This document shows positions 9,301 to 16,995 of a stretch of 64,000 nt of DNA, piece by piece. The stretch's first letter is position 1. Each line of letters opens with the position of its first letter. Location: the NCBI GenBank assembly GCA_032027045.1, contig JAVSMU010000001.1:1-64000 (forward strand), given 5' to 3'. This DNA is from Truepera sp. GTDB lineage: Bacteria; Deinococcota; Deinococci; Deinococcales; Trueperaceae. The notes below the pieces were generated by a model that saw only the letters and a list, made by a program, of their open reading frames with translations, made no database searches and was not told the DNA's origin. The position numbers and the translations under genes were made by a program.

Positions 9301-11565
9301 CTGCGAGCAGGCGTCCAGCAGATCCGGGTAGCGGATTTCAAGCAACCCGACCTGCTCGAGGTTAGGCGCGGTGAGGCGCCAGCCCCGCTCCAAGTCGCGG
9401 TAGATGCGGTACGACAACACCTCGCGCAGCGACTTCGCCGCATCGTTCCGGATGGCGGTGCCCACGAACTGACCAACGTTGGCGGCGTACTCGAACAGAT
9501 CCATGTCGAGCGCCTGGAACACCGCCGGCGCGACTGCGTCGAAGCCGAGACCTGCATCGCCCGCGTCGCGCACCGCCTTGTACAGCGAGCCGCGAAGCAT
9601 GCCGACATCCACGAAGTCGTTGAAGTGCCCCGCCTGCAAACTGGCGTCCTGACGGTTGTCCGTGAAGCTCAACAGTTTCCGCGCCTTCGCGGGCAGGTCG
9701 TCCGTAGCCTGTAACTGCCGGATGGCGGAGAGCGACAAGACGGTGGTTGCGGTTGCTCGTCCACCTGTTCCCAGCACGCTGACGCGCGAGTACTCGTTGC
9801 CGCTTGACGGGTAATACACGCCGCAGTTCAGGCAGAAGTTCAGCGCCGCCGGCACGAACTGGAAGGCAGCGCCTCCCACGCCCGGCCGACCGTCCGGCAG
9901 TAGGCTGACGGGCGATGGGACTCGCTCGCGCTTGTCGTACTTCACGCGCAGCTCGCCGTTCTTCTCCTCGAGCCAATCCTCCGGCAATGCCTGAAACTCC
10001 TCGAGTGAGTCCTTCGCAGGCCATGGCCGCTCCGCGTTCATGTAGAGATATCCGGCGCTGGCGTCACCCGTGCCACGGACCTCACCCAGGCGCCTCGGCG
10101 TGAACCTCAGGCCGCCCTCGTCCTGCGCTCGCCACACGGTGTAGTACTCGTGCCCGCATTCGCGGCAGAACGCCAGCGGCAACAGCACCTTCTGGGGCTC
10201 CCCTGGCACCAGTTTCTGTGCCCGCAACGTCACGTACCGTTCGCCTGGTGGTTCGGGCGAGGCGTACACGGTGTCGCCCCGGTTGTAGAACTGGTGCAGC
10301 CGGAACGCGAACGCCCGCAGCGGCCGGTTGCTGGCCGGGTCGTCCACGATGTCGTACCCGGCAGTAAGCAAGCGCTGCAACGGGGCCTCTGTACTGCCCG
10401 TTGGGAGCCCCGTGAGATGCTCGAGCGCGGCAGCAACGCCGTCCGGGCCGGTGAGGCGCTGCGGCGTCTGCCGCACGAGCGTGCCCGTTTCCTCGTCCAC
10501 CCGCACGCCGATGGTCGACTCCACCCACGAGCACAATGGATCCTGCACGAACTCCGAGAACGGCTTAGTGATCAGCGACTCGACGGCCTGCACGCTGGCG
10601 GCCAACCGCTCGGGCAGGCTGGCGTCATCGAGGTCGATGGGGGCCGTGATGCGTCGGAGGGTTTCGCCGACCACGTGTTCGGCCTTCACGTCGTCACCGA
10701 ACACCTTGGTGGCGACGCGCGCCACCTCCTCGCGCTGCTCGCGGATGCCGCCGCGGCTACCCATGGTGGCCGACGTACCGATGCACTGCAGGTCGGGCCC
10801 GCCCATGCGGTCGCGGACGCGGCGGATCAGCATGGCTACGTCTGCACCCTGGCGACCGCGGTACGTGTGCAACTCGTCGAACACCAGGTACTTCAAGCCC
10901 GACGCAGACTGAACGAGGGACTCATCCCGTCCCCGCGTGAGGATGAGCTCGAGCATCACGTAGTTGGTCAGCAGGATGTCCGGAGGGTTCTCCTTGATGC
11001 GCCGGCGGGTTTCCTCGTCGTCTTGACCCGTGTAGCGGTTGTAAGTAACCGGCGGCGTGCTGCCGAAGCCGAATCCCAGGAACTTCTCGAGCTCACCCGC
11101 TTGGCTGTTCGCCAACGCGTTCATGGGATACACGACGATGGCCTGGATGCCCTTGCCGGACCCATGTCGAAGCACGTGGTCGACGATCGGGATGATGTAC
11201 GTAAGACTCTTTCCCGAACCCGTGCCCGTCGTGACGACGTAGTTGTCGCCGCCTCGCGCGATGTCGATGGCTTCCACTTGATGCTTGTACAGATCGAGAG
11301 GCACGCCGTACTCCGTCTCGCTCTTGCCGTGACGGAAGACGTCCGCGCACAGCGGATGAAGCTTGTCGCCCTTGACGAGGTCCGGCACGCTGGCGCCGGT
11401 AGCAAAGGCCGGGTTCAGCTGCACCAGGGGCTCGGGCCAGAGCTCCTGGGTATCGAAGGCTTTCTGCACTCTGTTTGCAACATCGTGCGTCGTGACGTGG
11501 ATGAAGCTGCGCGCATACTCGGAGTAGTCGCGGGTGAGTAGGTTGCGGAAGTTGAAGATGTCCAC
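6349..11565 (-). CDS. Giant DEAD/DEAH helicase with DUF1998-type region and C-terminal Vsr/DUF559-like nuclease (DruE/DrmAB-like)
   Basis: A 1738-aa superfamily 2 protein. Walker A TGTGSGKS is at residues 113-120, DELH at 230-233 and GTSATMGS near 263-270. The conserved helicase C-terminal segment NYAQRSGRAGRSGQ lies mid-protein. Zinc-type cysteine pairs occur at CRECG, CLNCG, CRVCG and CEHC. The DUF1998/MZB-type signature CEAACYDCLMSYSNQ comes late. The last ~110 residues (LERNFLDLLERRG, then PDFAY and VIYVDGPHHD) resemble Vsr/DUF559 nucleases. Length and order recall DruE of Druantia, or DrmA and DrmB joined. I chose GTG at 11565 because MDIFNFRNLLTRDYSEY is the usual family start and GGGGGA lies just upstream. 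An ATG at 11691 would add 42 unconvincing residues. Confidence 0.88.
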   Translation of the reverse strand: MDIFNFRNLLTRDYSEYARSFIHVTTHDVANRVQKAFDTQELWPEPLVQLNPAFATGASVPDLVKGDKLHPLCADVFRHGKSETEYGVPLDLYKHQVEAIDIARGGDNYVVTTGTGSGKSLTYIIPIVDHVLRHGSGKGIQAIVVYPMNALANSQAGELEKFLGFGFGSTPPVTYNRYTGQDDEETRRRIKENPPDILLTNYVMLELILTRGRDESLVQSASGLKYLVFDELHTYRGRQGADVAMLIRRVRDRMGGPDLQCIGTSATMGSRGGIREQREEVARVATKVFGDDVKAEHVVGETLRRITAPIDLDDASLPERLAASVQAVESLITKPFSEFVQDPLCSWVESTIGVRVDEETGTLVRQTPQRLTGPDGVAAALEHLTGLPTGSTEAPLQRLLTAGYDIVDDPASNRPLRAFAFRLHQFYNRGDTVYASPEPPGERYVTLRAQKLVPGEPQKVLLPLAFCRECGHEYYTVWRAQDEGGLRFTPRRLGEVRGTGDASAGYLYMNAERPWPAKDSLEEFQALPEDWLEEKNGELRVKYDKRERVPSPVSLLPDGRPGVGGAAFQFVPAALNFCLNCGVYYPSSGNEYSRVSVLGTGGRATATTVLSLSAIRQLQATDDLPAKARKLLSFTDNRQDASLQAGHFNDFVDVGMLRGSLYKAVRDAGDAGLGFDAVAPAVFQALDMDLFEYAANVGQFVGTAIRNDAAKSLREVLSYRIYRDLERGWRLTAPNLEQVGLLEIRYPDLLDACSQDALWADTHEALAGANAQQRFDVAKVLLEHFRRNLAIDTEWLDPAFQEQVQTRSRNFLKGHWAFDENEKLEYHTTAYPRSQTKLERGKNIYVSGRSQYARYLRRLATFPHLDAKLTVEDSQTIIKILLERLANYGFLAVVHPGTKEGQVPGYRLRPSALRWHAGDGTHPYDDPLKAVRGEEEDGHINVFFRRFYQETALHLGNLEAREHTAQVPSEWREEREEEFREGRLPVLYCSPTMELGVDIAELNIVNMRNVPPTPANYAQRSGRAGRSGQPALVFTYCATGSGHDQYYFARQDRMVAGVVEPPRLDLANEDLVRAHVHAVWLSETKADLGRSLRDVLVIDEPALPVREQLRADLENPQARLRAATRVAKLLERDEEAFANAPWYHPEWLNDTLRNAAENFDLACDRWRELYRSSTAQFHAANAVIADATKSAGEKTQAKRLRGEAENQMGLLTDTGKAMQSDFYSYRYFASEGFLPGYSFPRLPLAAYIPGRRLGAVRDEFVQRPRFLAIHEFGPRALIYHEGSKYRVTKVNLAQDNEVEGLASGRAKLCRVCGYLHPLVGDPGPDTCEHCRAQLDHTLVDLLRLQNVSTTRVARINSDEEERQRLGYEVITAVRFATSDGRPVTRAGTVKGADGAELANVTIAPAATLWRINLGWRRRENKHAYGFPLDLKSGKWASNKEAEGLDEADNDAAAEGFKQVKTVIPYVDDTRNAMLWEPGGNLHLDEAQFHTLRDALKTAIQVEYQLEENELAAELLPGTPDTPPRTILLYEAAEGGAGVLRHLLDEPTAVSRIAMRALEICHFDPISGEDQDHAPHAAERCEAACYDCLMSYSNQMSHALLDRHAIHEHLMALTAARTEASSTHLPRSEQLTRLRRLCESDLERNFLDLLERRGHRLPTHAQQRIEDAGTRPDFAYLTDSIKAVIYVDGPHHDHPERQMRDCEFDQRLDDRGYTVIRFHHYDDWPRKLEEYAWLFGPAR

Positions 11566-11739
11566 TTGTCCCCCGATGCAACTGGCGCAATCGCTCAGAT
11601 AGCCTACCTGGAATGCCTCGAAGTCTTGGGGGAGACATCGCACATTCTTACGTCTGGTAGCCGATAGTCGCGCTTCCTGCGGTGCTGGCATGCTGCGGCG
11701 GACTTCGGCAAGGTCCGCAGGCCACGAGCGGCTGGACGG

Positions 11740-11752
11740 CGCATGTCATGCG
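11740..11752. promoter_or_regulatory. Palindrome in divergent defence promoter region
   Basis: CGCATG-T-CATGCG is a perfect 6+1+6 inverted repeat between the divergent helicase and WYL genes. A similar pair of GATCA-containing blocks lies at about 11759 and 11868. The position suits an operator for the WYL regulator; this is inference only. Confidence 0.35.
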
Positions 11753-11903
11753 TTTGGCGTGATCAGGATTACCTCGAAGGACAGGCAATCTCGAGCACTC
11801 CACCGAGGCAAGCGCAGTAGTTGCATCTTGAACGCGTATTTGGCGCGAGGGTGACCTCCGAGGTGTTGCGATCACCGATTGAACCTAGCCTGGCCTCCAC
11901 CGG

Positions 11904-11909
11904 TAGCAT
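11904..11909 (+). promoter_or_regulatory. Leaderless -10 element of the WYL gene
   Basis: TAGCAT lies 6 bases before the ATG at 11916, and there is no Shine-Dalgarno sequence. A weak TTGAAC lies 19 bases upstream of it. Confidence 0.5.
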
Positions 11910-11915
11910 GACCTC

Positions 11916-12893
11916 ATGGCGCGCAGCCTGACAAAGGCTCAGAACCTCCAGCGGTTGATCGACCTTCTCAGGTCGCGTCCGATGTCGAGCCGGGACCTGG
12001 CTGGCGAGTTGGACCTCAGCCAGCGCAAGATCCAGCGCTACCTGAACGAGCTTAGTTCGGATTTTCCCGAGTTGAACCGCGATGAACGCGGCCGCTATAG
12101 CCTGCCGAAGGTCGACCGTAGTGGAGAACTGAACCGGGTCGAAGCGCTGGCTGTGCACAGCGCGACTCGACTGTTGTTGCATCACACCAGGTCGAACGAG
12201 CGGCATTATCGGAGCGCGCTACGGAAGCTGGCAACACGCTTGCCCGAGCCGGCGCGGCTGCAATTGGAGCGTAGTCTCGAGCGCCACAAGTCGAAGACCG
12301 GCGAGCCTAGCCAGCGAAACCTCGAGCTGGTGGCCGAGGCCTGGTTCAGTGGTCGGGTGATGAAGTTCAGTTATACGGCTCCCATCGGTAGTGGCAAGCC
12401 GCATCCTTACGTGTTCGAGACCTACTTCGTCGAGGTGAGCCCGATCAACTTGCTGACCTACGTCATCGGGTTGGAACGCAGTCACTTCAAGCATCAGGTG
12501 ACTCTGTTGATTGATCGCATATCGAACGCCTCGTTGACCGATGAGCAGTATCAGATCCCAGCAGAATTCGATGCCAGTGCCTATTTGGAGCACGCCTGGG
12601 GCATCGTCGGTGGCAAGAAGATCGAGGTGCTGATCCGGATTTCGGAGCAGGGGGCGCGCCACTTGGACGAGAGCTTCGTGCGGGCGGCCGTGGTGGAGGA
12701 GATCAGCGAGGAGGGTGACCTTTTCTTACGGCTCACTGCTGGGGTAGATAAGCACGGCATCCCTATCGATTTGATTCCCTGGTTGCTCAGTTGGGGCGAG
12801 CAGGTCGAGGTTCTCGAGCCCGTTGAGTTGCGCGCGTACGTGGCGAGTCGGCTGGGCGAGGCCGCTCGCCAGTACGGCGGGACTAGCTCTTAA
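11916..12893 (+). CDS. WYL-domain transcriptional regulator
   Basis: A 325-aa regulator. A winged helix-turn-helix occupies roughly residues 5-60 (SSRDLAGELDLSQRKIQRYLNEL). The middle holds a WYL-type ligand-binding domain (VMKFSYTAP, then INLLTYVIGLER) and the C-terminus a WCX-like region. WYL regulators often sit beside phage-defence operons and repress or sense nucleic-acid-type ligands. Here the gene is divergent from the helicase-helicase-methyltransferase operon with about 350 bases between the two starts, so it probably controls that operon. No Shine-Dalgarno site precedes the start; see the leaderless -10 at 11904. Confidence 0.88.
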   Translation: MARSLTKAQNLQRLIDLLRSRPMSSRDLAGELDLSQRKIQRYLNELSSDFPELNRDERGRYSLPKVDRSGELNRVEALAVHSATRLLLHHTRSNERHYRSALRKLATRLPEPARLQLERSLERHKSKTGEPSQRNLELVAEAWFSGRVMKFSYTAPIGSGKPHPYVFETYFVEVSPINLLTYVIGLERSHFKHQVTLLIDRISNASLTDEQYQIPAEFDASAYLEHAWGIVGGKKIEVLIRISEQGARHLDESFVRAAVVEEISEEGDLFLRLTAGVDKHGIPIDLIPWLLSWGEQVEVLEPVELRAYVASRLGEAARQYGGTSS

Positions 12894-12924
12894 CCGAGGC
12901 GAGCACAATCAAGCAGACTTACCT

Positions 12925-12938
12925 GCCTCCGGGGAGGC
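12925..12938 (+). terminator. Short GC hairpin after the WYL gene
   Basis: GCCTCC-GG-GGAGGC is a compact stem 32 bases after the WYL stop. It has no T-tract, so termination would be weak or factor-dependent. Confidence 0.3.
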
Positions 12939-13025
12939 GAAGTCCCTGGTTTGACGTCACACCGCGTCATTACTTGTCGCGTACCGCGGCTACGGTGGTC
13001 CTAGAAACACTAGGGAGGAAGCCGT

Positions 13026-13874
13026 GTGAAGTTGTTATCGCTGAACGCAACCGATGGCGGAACGAGGCTCTACCCGCGTTTCTTTAGTCGGCTGGGTGAC
13101 TTGGCGCCGGACGTCGTCACGCTTCAGGAGATGCGGCGTCAGCAAGTTGGTTATTGGCGGCGTGGCCTGGCCGAGCGCGGCTATCAGGTGGTTGACAGTT
13201 TCGAGTTGGCTGATAGGTTCGGTGTGGCGCTGGACGGCGGCTTTCGGCTCGATGGCCTGCTGTTGGCTAGCCGCTGGCCTTTCGAGGTTCTGGATCCAAC
13301 GCGTTGGGATTTGCCTTGGCCGGAGCGAGCGCTGTCGGCGGTGGTGGCGGGCCCGGGCGGCAAGTTCGCGGTTCACACGGTTCACGTGCCGAACGCTTCG
13401 ACTGGCATCACACTTTATCGGAAGGACAGGGAGGCTGGTGCTGATCGGTTGGCGAAGAAGACGGAGACTTTCGAAGGTGTTTTTGCCGGCCTGGCCGAGT
13501 CGCCGGAGCTTCCTAAGGTGTTGACTGGTGATTTCAATACGCCGCGTTTCGAGCGGCCTGATGGGGAGGTGGGTTACTGGGAGGAGTCGTGCCCTGCGGC
13601 GTTGAGGCCGGTCTTGAGGGACCGTTGGCTTGCGGCTGAGCGCAACGTTATTCAGGGCCTTGGCAAGTACGGCATGTATGACGTGTTCCGTGGCTTGCAT
13701 GGCTATGAGAGGGAGGCTTTCAGTTGGGAGGCGACGAACAAGGTGTCGCGCTACCGTTACGATCATGTCTTCGCTTCGGAGGTCTTCAAGCCGGTTGCTT
13801 GCGAATACTTGCATGAGTTCAGGCTGAATTCCAGTCATCACGCGGGGATCTTGGCGGACTTGGAGCTTCGGTGA
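13026..13874 (+). CDS. Endonuclease/exonuclease/phosphatase (EEP) family protein
   Basis: A 282-aa protein of the DNase I/exonuclease III fold. The Mg-binding glutamate sits in TLQEMR near residue 35. GDFNTPRF carries the central Asp-Asn pair, YDHVFAS is the late Asp-His segment, and SSHHAGI replaces the usual SDHxP end. The start is GTG at 13026, with GGGAGGAAG seven bases upstream and a small inverted repeat (CCTAG...CTAGG) just before it. The gene lies 132 bases after the WYL regulator on the same strand. It could be an extra nuclease of the defence locus or an independent phosphodiesterase; the sequence does not decide. Confidence 0.85.
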   Translation: MKLLSLNATDGGTRLYPRFFSRLGDLAPDVVTLQEMRRQQVGYWRRGLAERGYQVVDSFELADRFGVALDGGFRLDGLLLASRWPFEVLDPTRWDLPWPERALSAVVAGPGGKFAVHTVHVPNASTGITLYRKDREAGADRLAKKTETFEGVFAGLAESPELPKVLTGDFNTPRFERPDGEVGYWEESCPAALRPVLRDRWLAAERNVIQGLGKYGMYDVFRGLHGYEREAFSWEATNKVSRYRYDHVFASEVFKPVACEYLHEFRLNSSHHAGILADLELR

Positions 13875-13898
13875 GTACGTATGATTGCGAGGTGCGTA

Positions 13899-13915
13899 GG
13901 AACCGTTGCGGTTCC
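13899..13915 (+). terminator. Hairpin after the EEP gene
   Basis: GGAACCG-TTG-CGGTTCC is a perfect 7-bp stem 25 bases after the stop. No T-run follows. Confidence 0.45.
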
Positions 13916-14066
13916 GGTGCAGATGGCGCTATTCGAAGAGCTGCCCTCAGACACATCTTCCCTCAGAGGGGAGTACCGCCCCTCGGCAATTGCCCACGCG
14001 GGTGTACTTTCAACGCGCCGATGTAGCATCCTGTAGTAGGAGGAGCCCATCCTGACTGTCACCGAG

Positions 14067-14777
14067 ATGGAACCAGCGTTTTACGTCCTGCCGGACCCGC
14101 GTGAGGTACCGAACTACGGCCCTACGCAGGCCGCGCGGTACTTGCGTATGAATGTTTCCACGCTCCGCACGTGGTTCTTCGGCCGTCCATACGAGACGAC
14201 GGCTGGCCGCTCTCACTTCGATCCCTTGATCCGCCCGGCAAGCGAGGTTCCGAAGCTGTTGTCGTTCAACAACCTCATCGAAGCGCACATGCTGCTTGCG
14301 CTGCGGCGCGTCCACGAGGTGCCCATGAGTGCTGTACGTGAGGCACTCGACGTGGCGGCGGAGCGCCTTGGCGTTGGAAGGCCCCTTCTGCTAGACAGCC
14401 TGGGGACGGCGTTCGGAGAGATCTTCATCGAGCAGTACGGCCGCGTCGTGCACCTGCGGCGCACCCAGCAGATCGCACTCGAGGATTATTTCGAGGCGCA
14501 CCTGCAGCGGGTAACTCTCGACCAGCTCTTCACACCCACGGAGTTCTTCCCGTTCCCGCGAGCGTCAACGGTGTTCCTTGGCGAGGATGGCGACCGCCCC
14601 ATCTCGATCAACCCGCGCCGGGGCTTTGGGCAACCGGTGATAGCAGGCACCGGTATTCAGACAACCGTGATCGCCGAGCGTATGAACGCCGGTGAGGACG
14701 AGCACTTCCTCGCTGAAGACTACGGCCTAACGACGGCCCAGATCCGTGCCGCAATCGTCTTTGAAGAAGCCGCCTGA
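14067..14777 (+). CDS. DUF433 antitoxin with N-terminal HTH
   Basis: A 236-aa protein. The N-terminal MerR-like helix-turn-helix (TQAARYLRMNVSTLRTWF, about residues 17-34) probably binds the operon promoter. The C-terminal ~60 residues (RRGFGQPVIAGTGIQTTVIAERMNAGE) are a DUF433 domain, known as the antitoxin partner of PIN-like toxins. The gene overlaps the PIN gene by 32 bases, as expected for a coupled pair. The start is uncertain. ATG at 14067 has no close ribosome site, whereas AGGAGGAG at 14038-14045 is ideally placed for an in-frame CTG at 14052. Confidence 0.85.
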   Translation: MEPAFYVLPDPREVPNYGPTQAARYLRMNVSTLRTWFFGRPYETTAGRSHFDPLIRPASEVPKLLSFNNLIEAHMLLALRRVHEVPMSAVREALDVAAERLGVGRPLLLDSLGTAFGEIFIEQYGRVVHLRRTQQIALEDYFEAHLQRVTLDQLFTPTEFFPFPRASTVFLGEDGDRPISINPRRGFGQPVIAGTGIQTTVIAERMNAGEDEHFLAEDYGLTTAQIRAAIVFEEAA

Positions 14778-15228
14778 ACCGCTCGAGTTCTTCGTCGATC
14801 GAAGCCTAGGGCGGATTGTGTTCCCCGGCATTCTGCGCAAGCACGGACTGCCAGCGCGCGTGCACGATGAGATCTTCTCGCCTGACACTCCAGACGAGGA
14901 GTGGATCACCCAAGTAGCAGCCTGGGGACTCGTCGCGATTACGCGTGACAAGCGGATCGGAAGCACACCAACCGAACTGCACGCGGTGTTCGCCGCGGGT
15001 CTTCGGCTGATCGTGATCGTAGGCGGGAGCGTCCCAGCGGACGAACTCGCACACAACTTCGTCAAGGCGCATTCATCGATCCAGAGATTCGTGGCGAAGC
15101 ATCCGGCGCCCTTCATTGCGAAGCTCTCGCGGCCAGCGTCCGCCTCAGTGCTGAAGCGCGGAGGGCACGGGGAGCTCCGGATTTACAAGTCGCGCGAGGA
15201 TCTTTCGACCCAGTTCGGAGGGGGCTGA
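14746..15228 (+). CDS. PIN-like (VapC45/DUF5615-type) toxin
   Basis: A 160-aa protein, the probable ribonuclease toxin of the DUF433 pair. Acidic residues typical of this PIN-like branch are visible in FFVDRSLG, SPDTPDEEWI and AITRDKRIG. The start shown is GTG at 14746, inside the antitoxin gene. A TTG further on (about 14763) would also keep the domain intact. Cleavage target unknown. Confidence 0.8.
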   Translation: MPQSSLKKPPEPLEFFVDRSLGRIVFPGILRKHGLPARVHDEIFSPDTPDEEWITQVAAWGLVAITRDKRIGSTPTELHAVFAAGLRLIVIVGGSVPADELAHNFVKAHSSIQRFVAKHPAPFIAKLSRPASASVLKRGGHGELRIYKSREDLSTQFGGG

Positions 15229-15364
15229 GCGAGCGCCGTACCGCCGAGTCCGATGCTAGACATCATCGTGCCGATCTACGCCGAGCAGCCGGTCGGTTGG
15301 GTGCCCCGCGGTGCCGTCGGTCCGTGCGGTGGGCTCCTCACTGCCCGGCCCGTCCACGATCCCC

Positions 15365-15370
15365 TACAAT
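15365..15370 (+). promoter_or_regulatory. Leaderless -10 element of the PEBP gene
   Basis: TACAAT lies 6 bases before the ATG at 15377. No Shine-Dalgarno sequence is present. Confidence 0.6.
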
Positions 15371-15376
15371 CGAAGC

Positions 15377-15853
15377 ATGGCATTCGCACCTTCCAAGATG
15401 CAGTTGACCAGCAGGGCCTTCGGGTCACTAGGCGCTATCCCTAAGCGCTACACGGGGGAAGGGGACGACGCATCTCCACCGCTCGCGTGGCAGGGCGCTC
15501 CAGAGGGAACCAAGTGGTTCGCGATCTTCTGCCACGATCCAGACGCGCCAAAGGTAGAGCACGGGAGTTACGGCTTCGTGCACTGGGTGCTTTACAACCT
15601 GCCCGCATCCACGACCAACCTGGCGGAAGGAACCCGAGAGGGTACGCAGGGCCGCAATGACTTCGGCGGCACGGGGTACGGCGGACCGATGCCGCCCCCG
15701 GGCCATGGGCCTCACCACTACTACTTCTGGGTGCTGGCCCTGGACACCGACACCGAGTTCGAGGCGGGCCTCGATCTTGCGGGGCTCTTGCGTGCTGCCG
15801 AGCCGCACCTGCTGGGGATGAACCGGCTGATCGGTACCTACCAGATCGGCTGA
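15377..15853 (+). CDS. PEBP (YbhB/YbcL) family protein
   Basis: A 158-aa phosphatidylethanolamine-binding-protein-like protein. The anion-binding core is visible as FCHDPDAPKVEHG, FVHWVLYNLP and GPMPPPGHGPHHYYF. Bacterial members are small, soluble and of unclear function. I use ATG at 15377 because a -10 hexamer lies directly before it; an in-frame upstream start at 15311 would place the promoter inside the gene. The gene stands alone. Confidence 0.9.
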   Translation: MAFAPSKMQLTSRAFGSLGAIPKRYTGEGDDASPPLAWQGAPEGTKWFAIFCHDPDAPKVEHGSYGFVHWVLYNLPASTTNLAEGTREGTQGRNDFGGTGYGGPMPPPGHGPHHYYFWVLALDTDTEFEAGLDLAGLLRAAEPHLLGMNRLIGTYQIG

Positions 15854-16047
15854 CGGTCGAGCTGGCCCGGTGTGGCCAGTGTCATGCGTCGCCCTCGGCT
15901 CGTCGTGACAAGCCGGCTAAGGAACTTTGCCTTCGGCGTCTTCAGAGGGCGTTTGTCGTTTTCTCACCTGGAGTCTTCTGACATGGGCAACGGCCTGGCA
16001 TGGCTAACGCCCACGACTCGGCTTCAGAACTTCCTCCCGCCCTCGCC

Positions 16048-16995
16048 TCAAGGCCGAAACACCACGTCCCCGTGCCACTCCAAGTATTCGCGTCCTGGCC
16101 TGTCCTCCTGGCGCGTGGGCACCACGCTTAATGGCTGGTTCTGGAAGCGGTAATAGTCCCTGCCGTTCGCGTACTCCGTGTCTAGCCGGCTCGAGACGTG
16201 GAACTTGAGGTTGCTGTCGACGGTCACGTAGCCGAGGTCGAACAGGCGGTGGATGTCGGCTCTGAGGGTCAGGCCGTTCGTTACGAGGTGGGGGCCTTCG
16301 TTGGCGTAGGGCCTGATGTGGGCGGCCTCGAGGACGGGCACCACGCGTTCGCCGGTGACGGCGCAGCGTTTGTCGTACGCGTCCAGGACGCTCAAGCGGA
16401 AGGCGCCTTGGCCGAGGCGGTGCCTGATGAGCCTGGGCTCCGAGTACCGCGCACGTTGGTCGGCCGCGAAGAGGCCGCCCTGCGTGGGTTCCTGGATGGT
16501 TGGCCCGGTCTTGGTGCGGGGGTCTGCCAGGCGTTCCACGACGGTGTCCCAGAGCCGCGCCCCGATCTCGTCGGCGGTCGAGTACCGTTTGCCGCGCACG
16601 ATGTTCCTGGCCCAGTCGGCGGGCGGGTCCACCCACAGCTCCTCGGGGAAGAAGAACGGCTCGGTGAGGATGGTGCAGCCGATCTCTGGGTCGGGTGAGT
16701 CGTCACGGCGATACTTACGCATCCTCGCTAGGAGCGTGTGCGCGTCGGGCGTGCCGTTGGCTTCGCCGAATGCCTGCCAGGCCAGGGATACGGGCGCCGT
16801 CACGTACCGGACGAAGAACCCGCCGCCAACGATAGACCAGTAGGGGCTCTTGGCTTTGAAGAGGAACGGCTCGCCCGGTTCGAGCGACTTGAACGGTTGG
16901 CCGGCGCTGGGCCACCAGAAGTTGACCTCGTCCGGCGCGAGGTCGCGCAGGTACGTGTACCAATCGTGGTCTGTAAGGCCCAGGAACAGGTTCAT
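16048..16995 (-). CDS. HNH endonuclease with N-terminal PUA/EVE-like domain
   Basis: A 315-aa protein, possibly a modification-dependent (type IV-like) nuclease. Residues 1-140 look like a PUA/EVE-type fold (GEPFLFKAKSPYWSIVGGGFF, with aromatics that could flip out a modified base). The C-terminal HNH domain (about residues 215-265) reads CAVTGERVVPVLEAAHIRPY, then TNGLTLRADIHRLFD. EVE-HNH and SRA-HNH fusions are known to cut modified DNA; activity here is inferred. A TAATAT -10 candidate lies at 17017-17022 on the minus strand. The gene is not in an operon. Confidence 0.8.
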   Translation of the reverse strand: MNLFLGLTDHDWYTYLRDLAPDEVNFWWPSAGQPFKSLEPGEPFLFKAKSPYWSIVGGGFFVRYVTAPVSLAWQAFGEANGTPDAHTLLARMRKYRRDDSPDPEIGCTILTEPFFFPEELWVDPPADWARNIVRGKRYSTADEIGARLWDTVVERLADPRTKTGPTIQEPTQGGLFAADQRARYSEPRLIRHRLGQGAFRLSVLDAYDKRCAVTGERVVPVLEAAHIRPYANEGPHLVTNGLTLRADIHRLFDLGYVTVDSNLKFHVSSRLDTEYANGRDYYRFQNQPLSVVPTRQEDRPGREYLEWHGDVVFRP

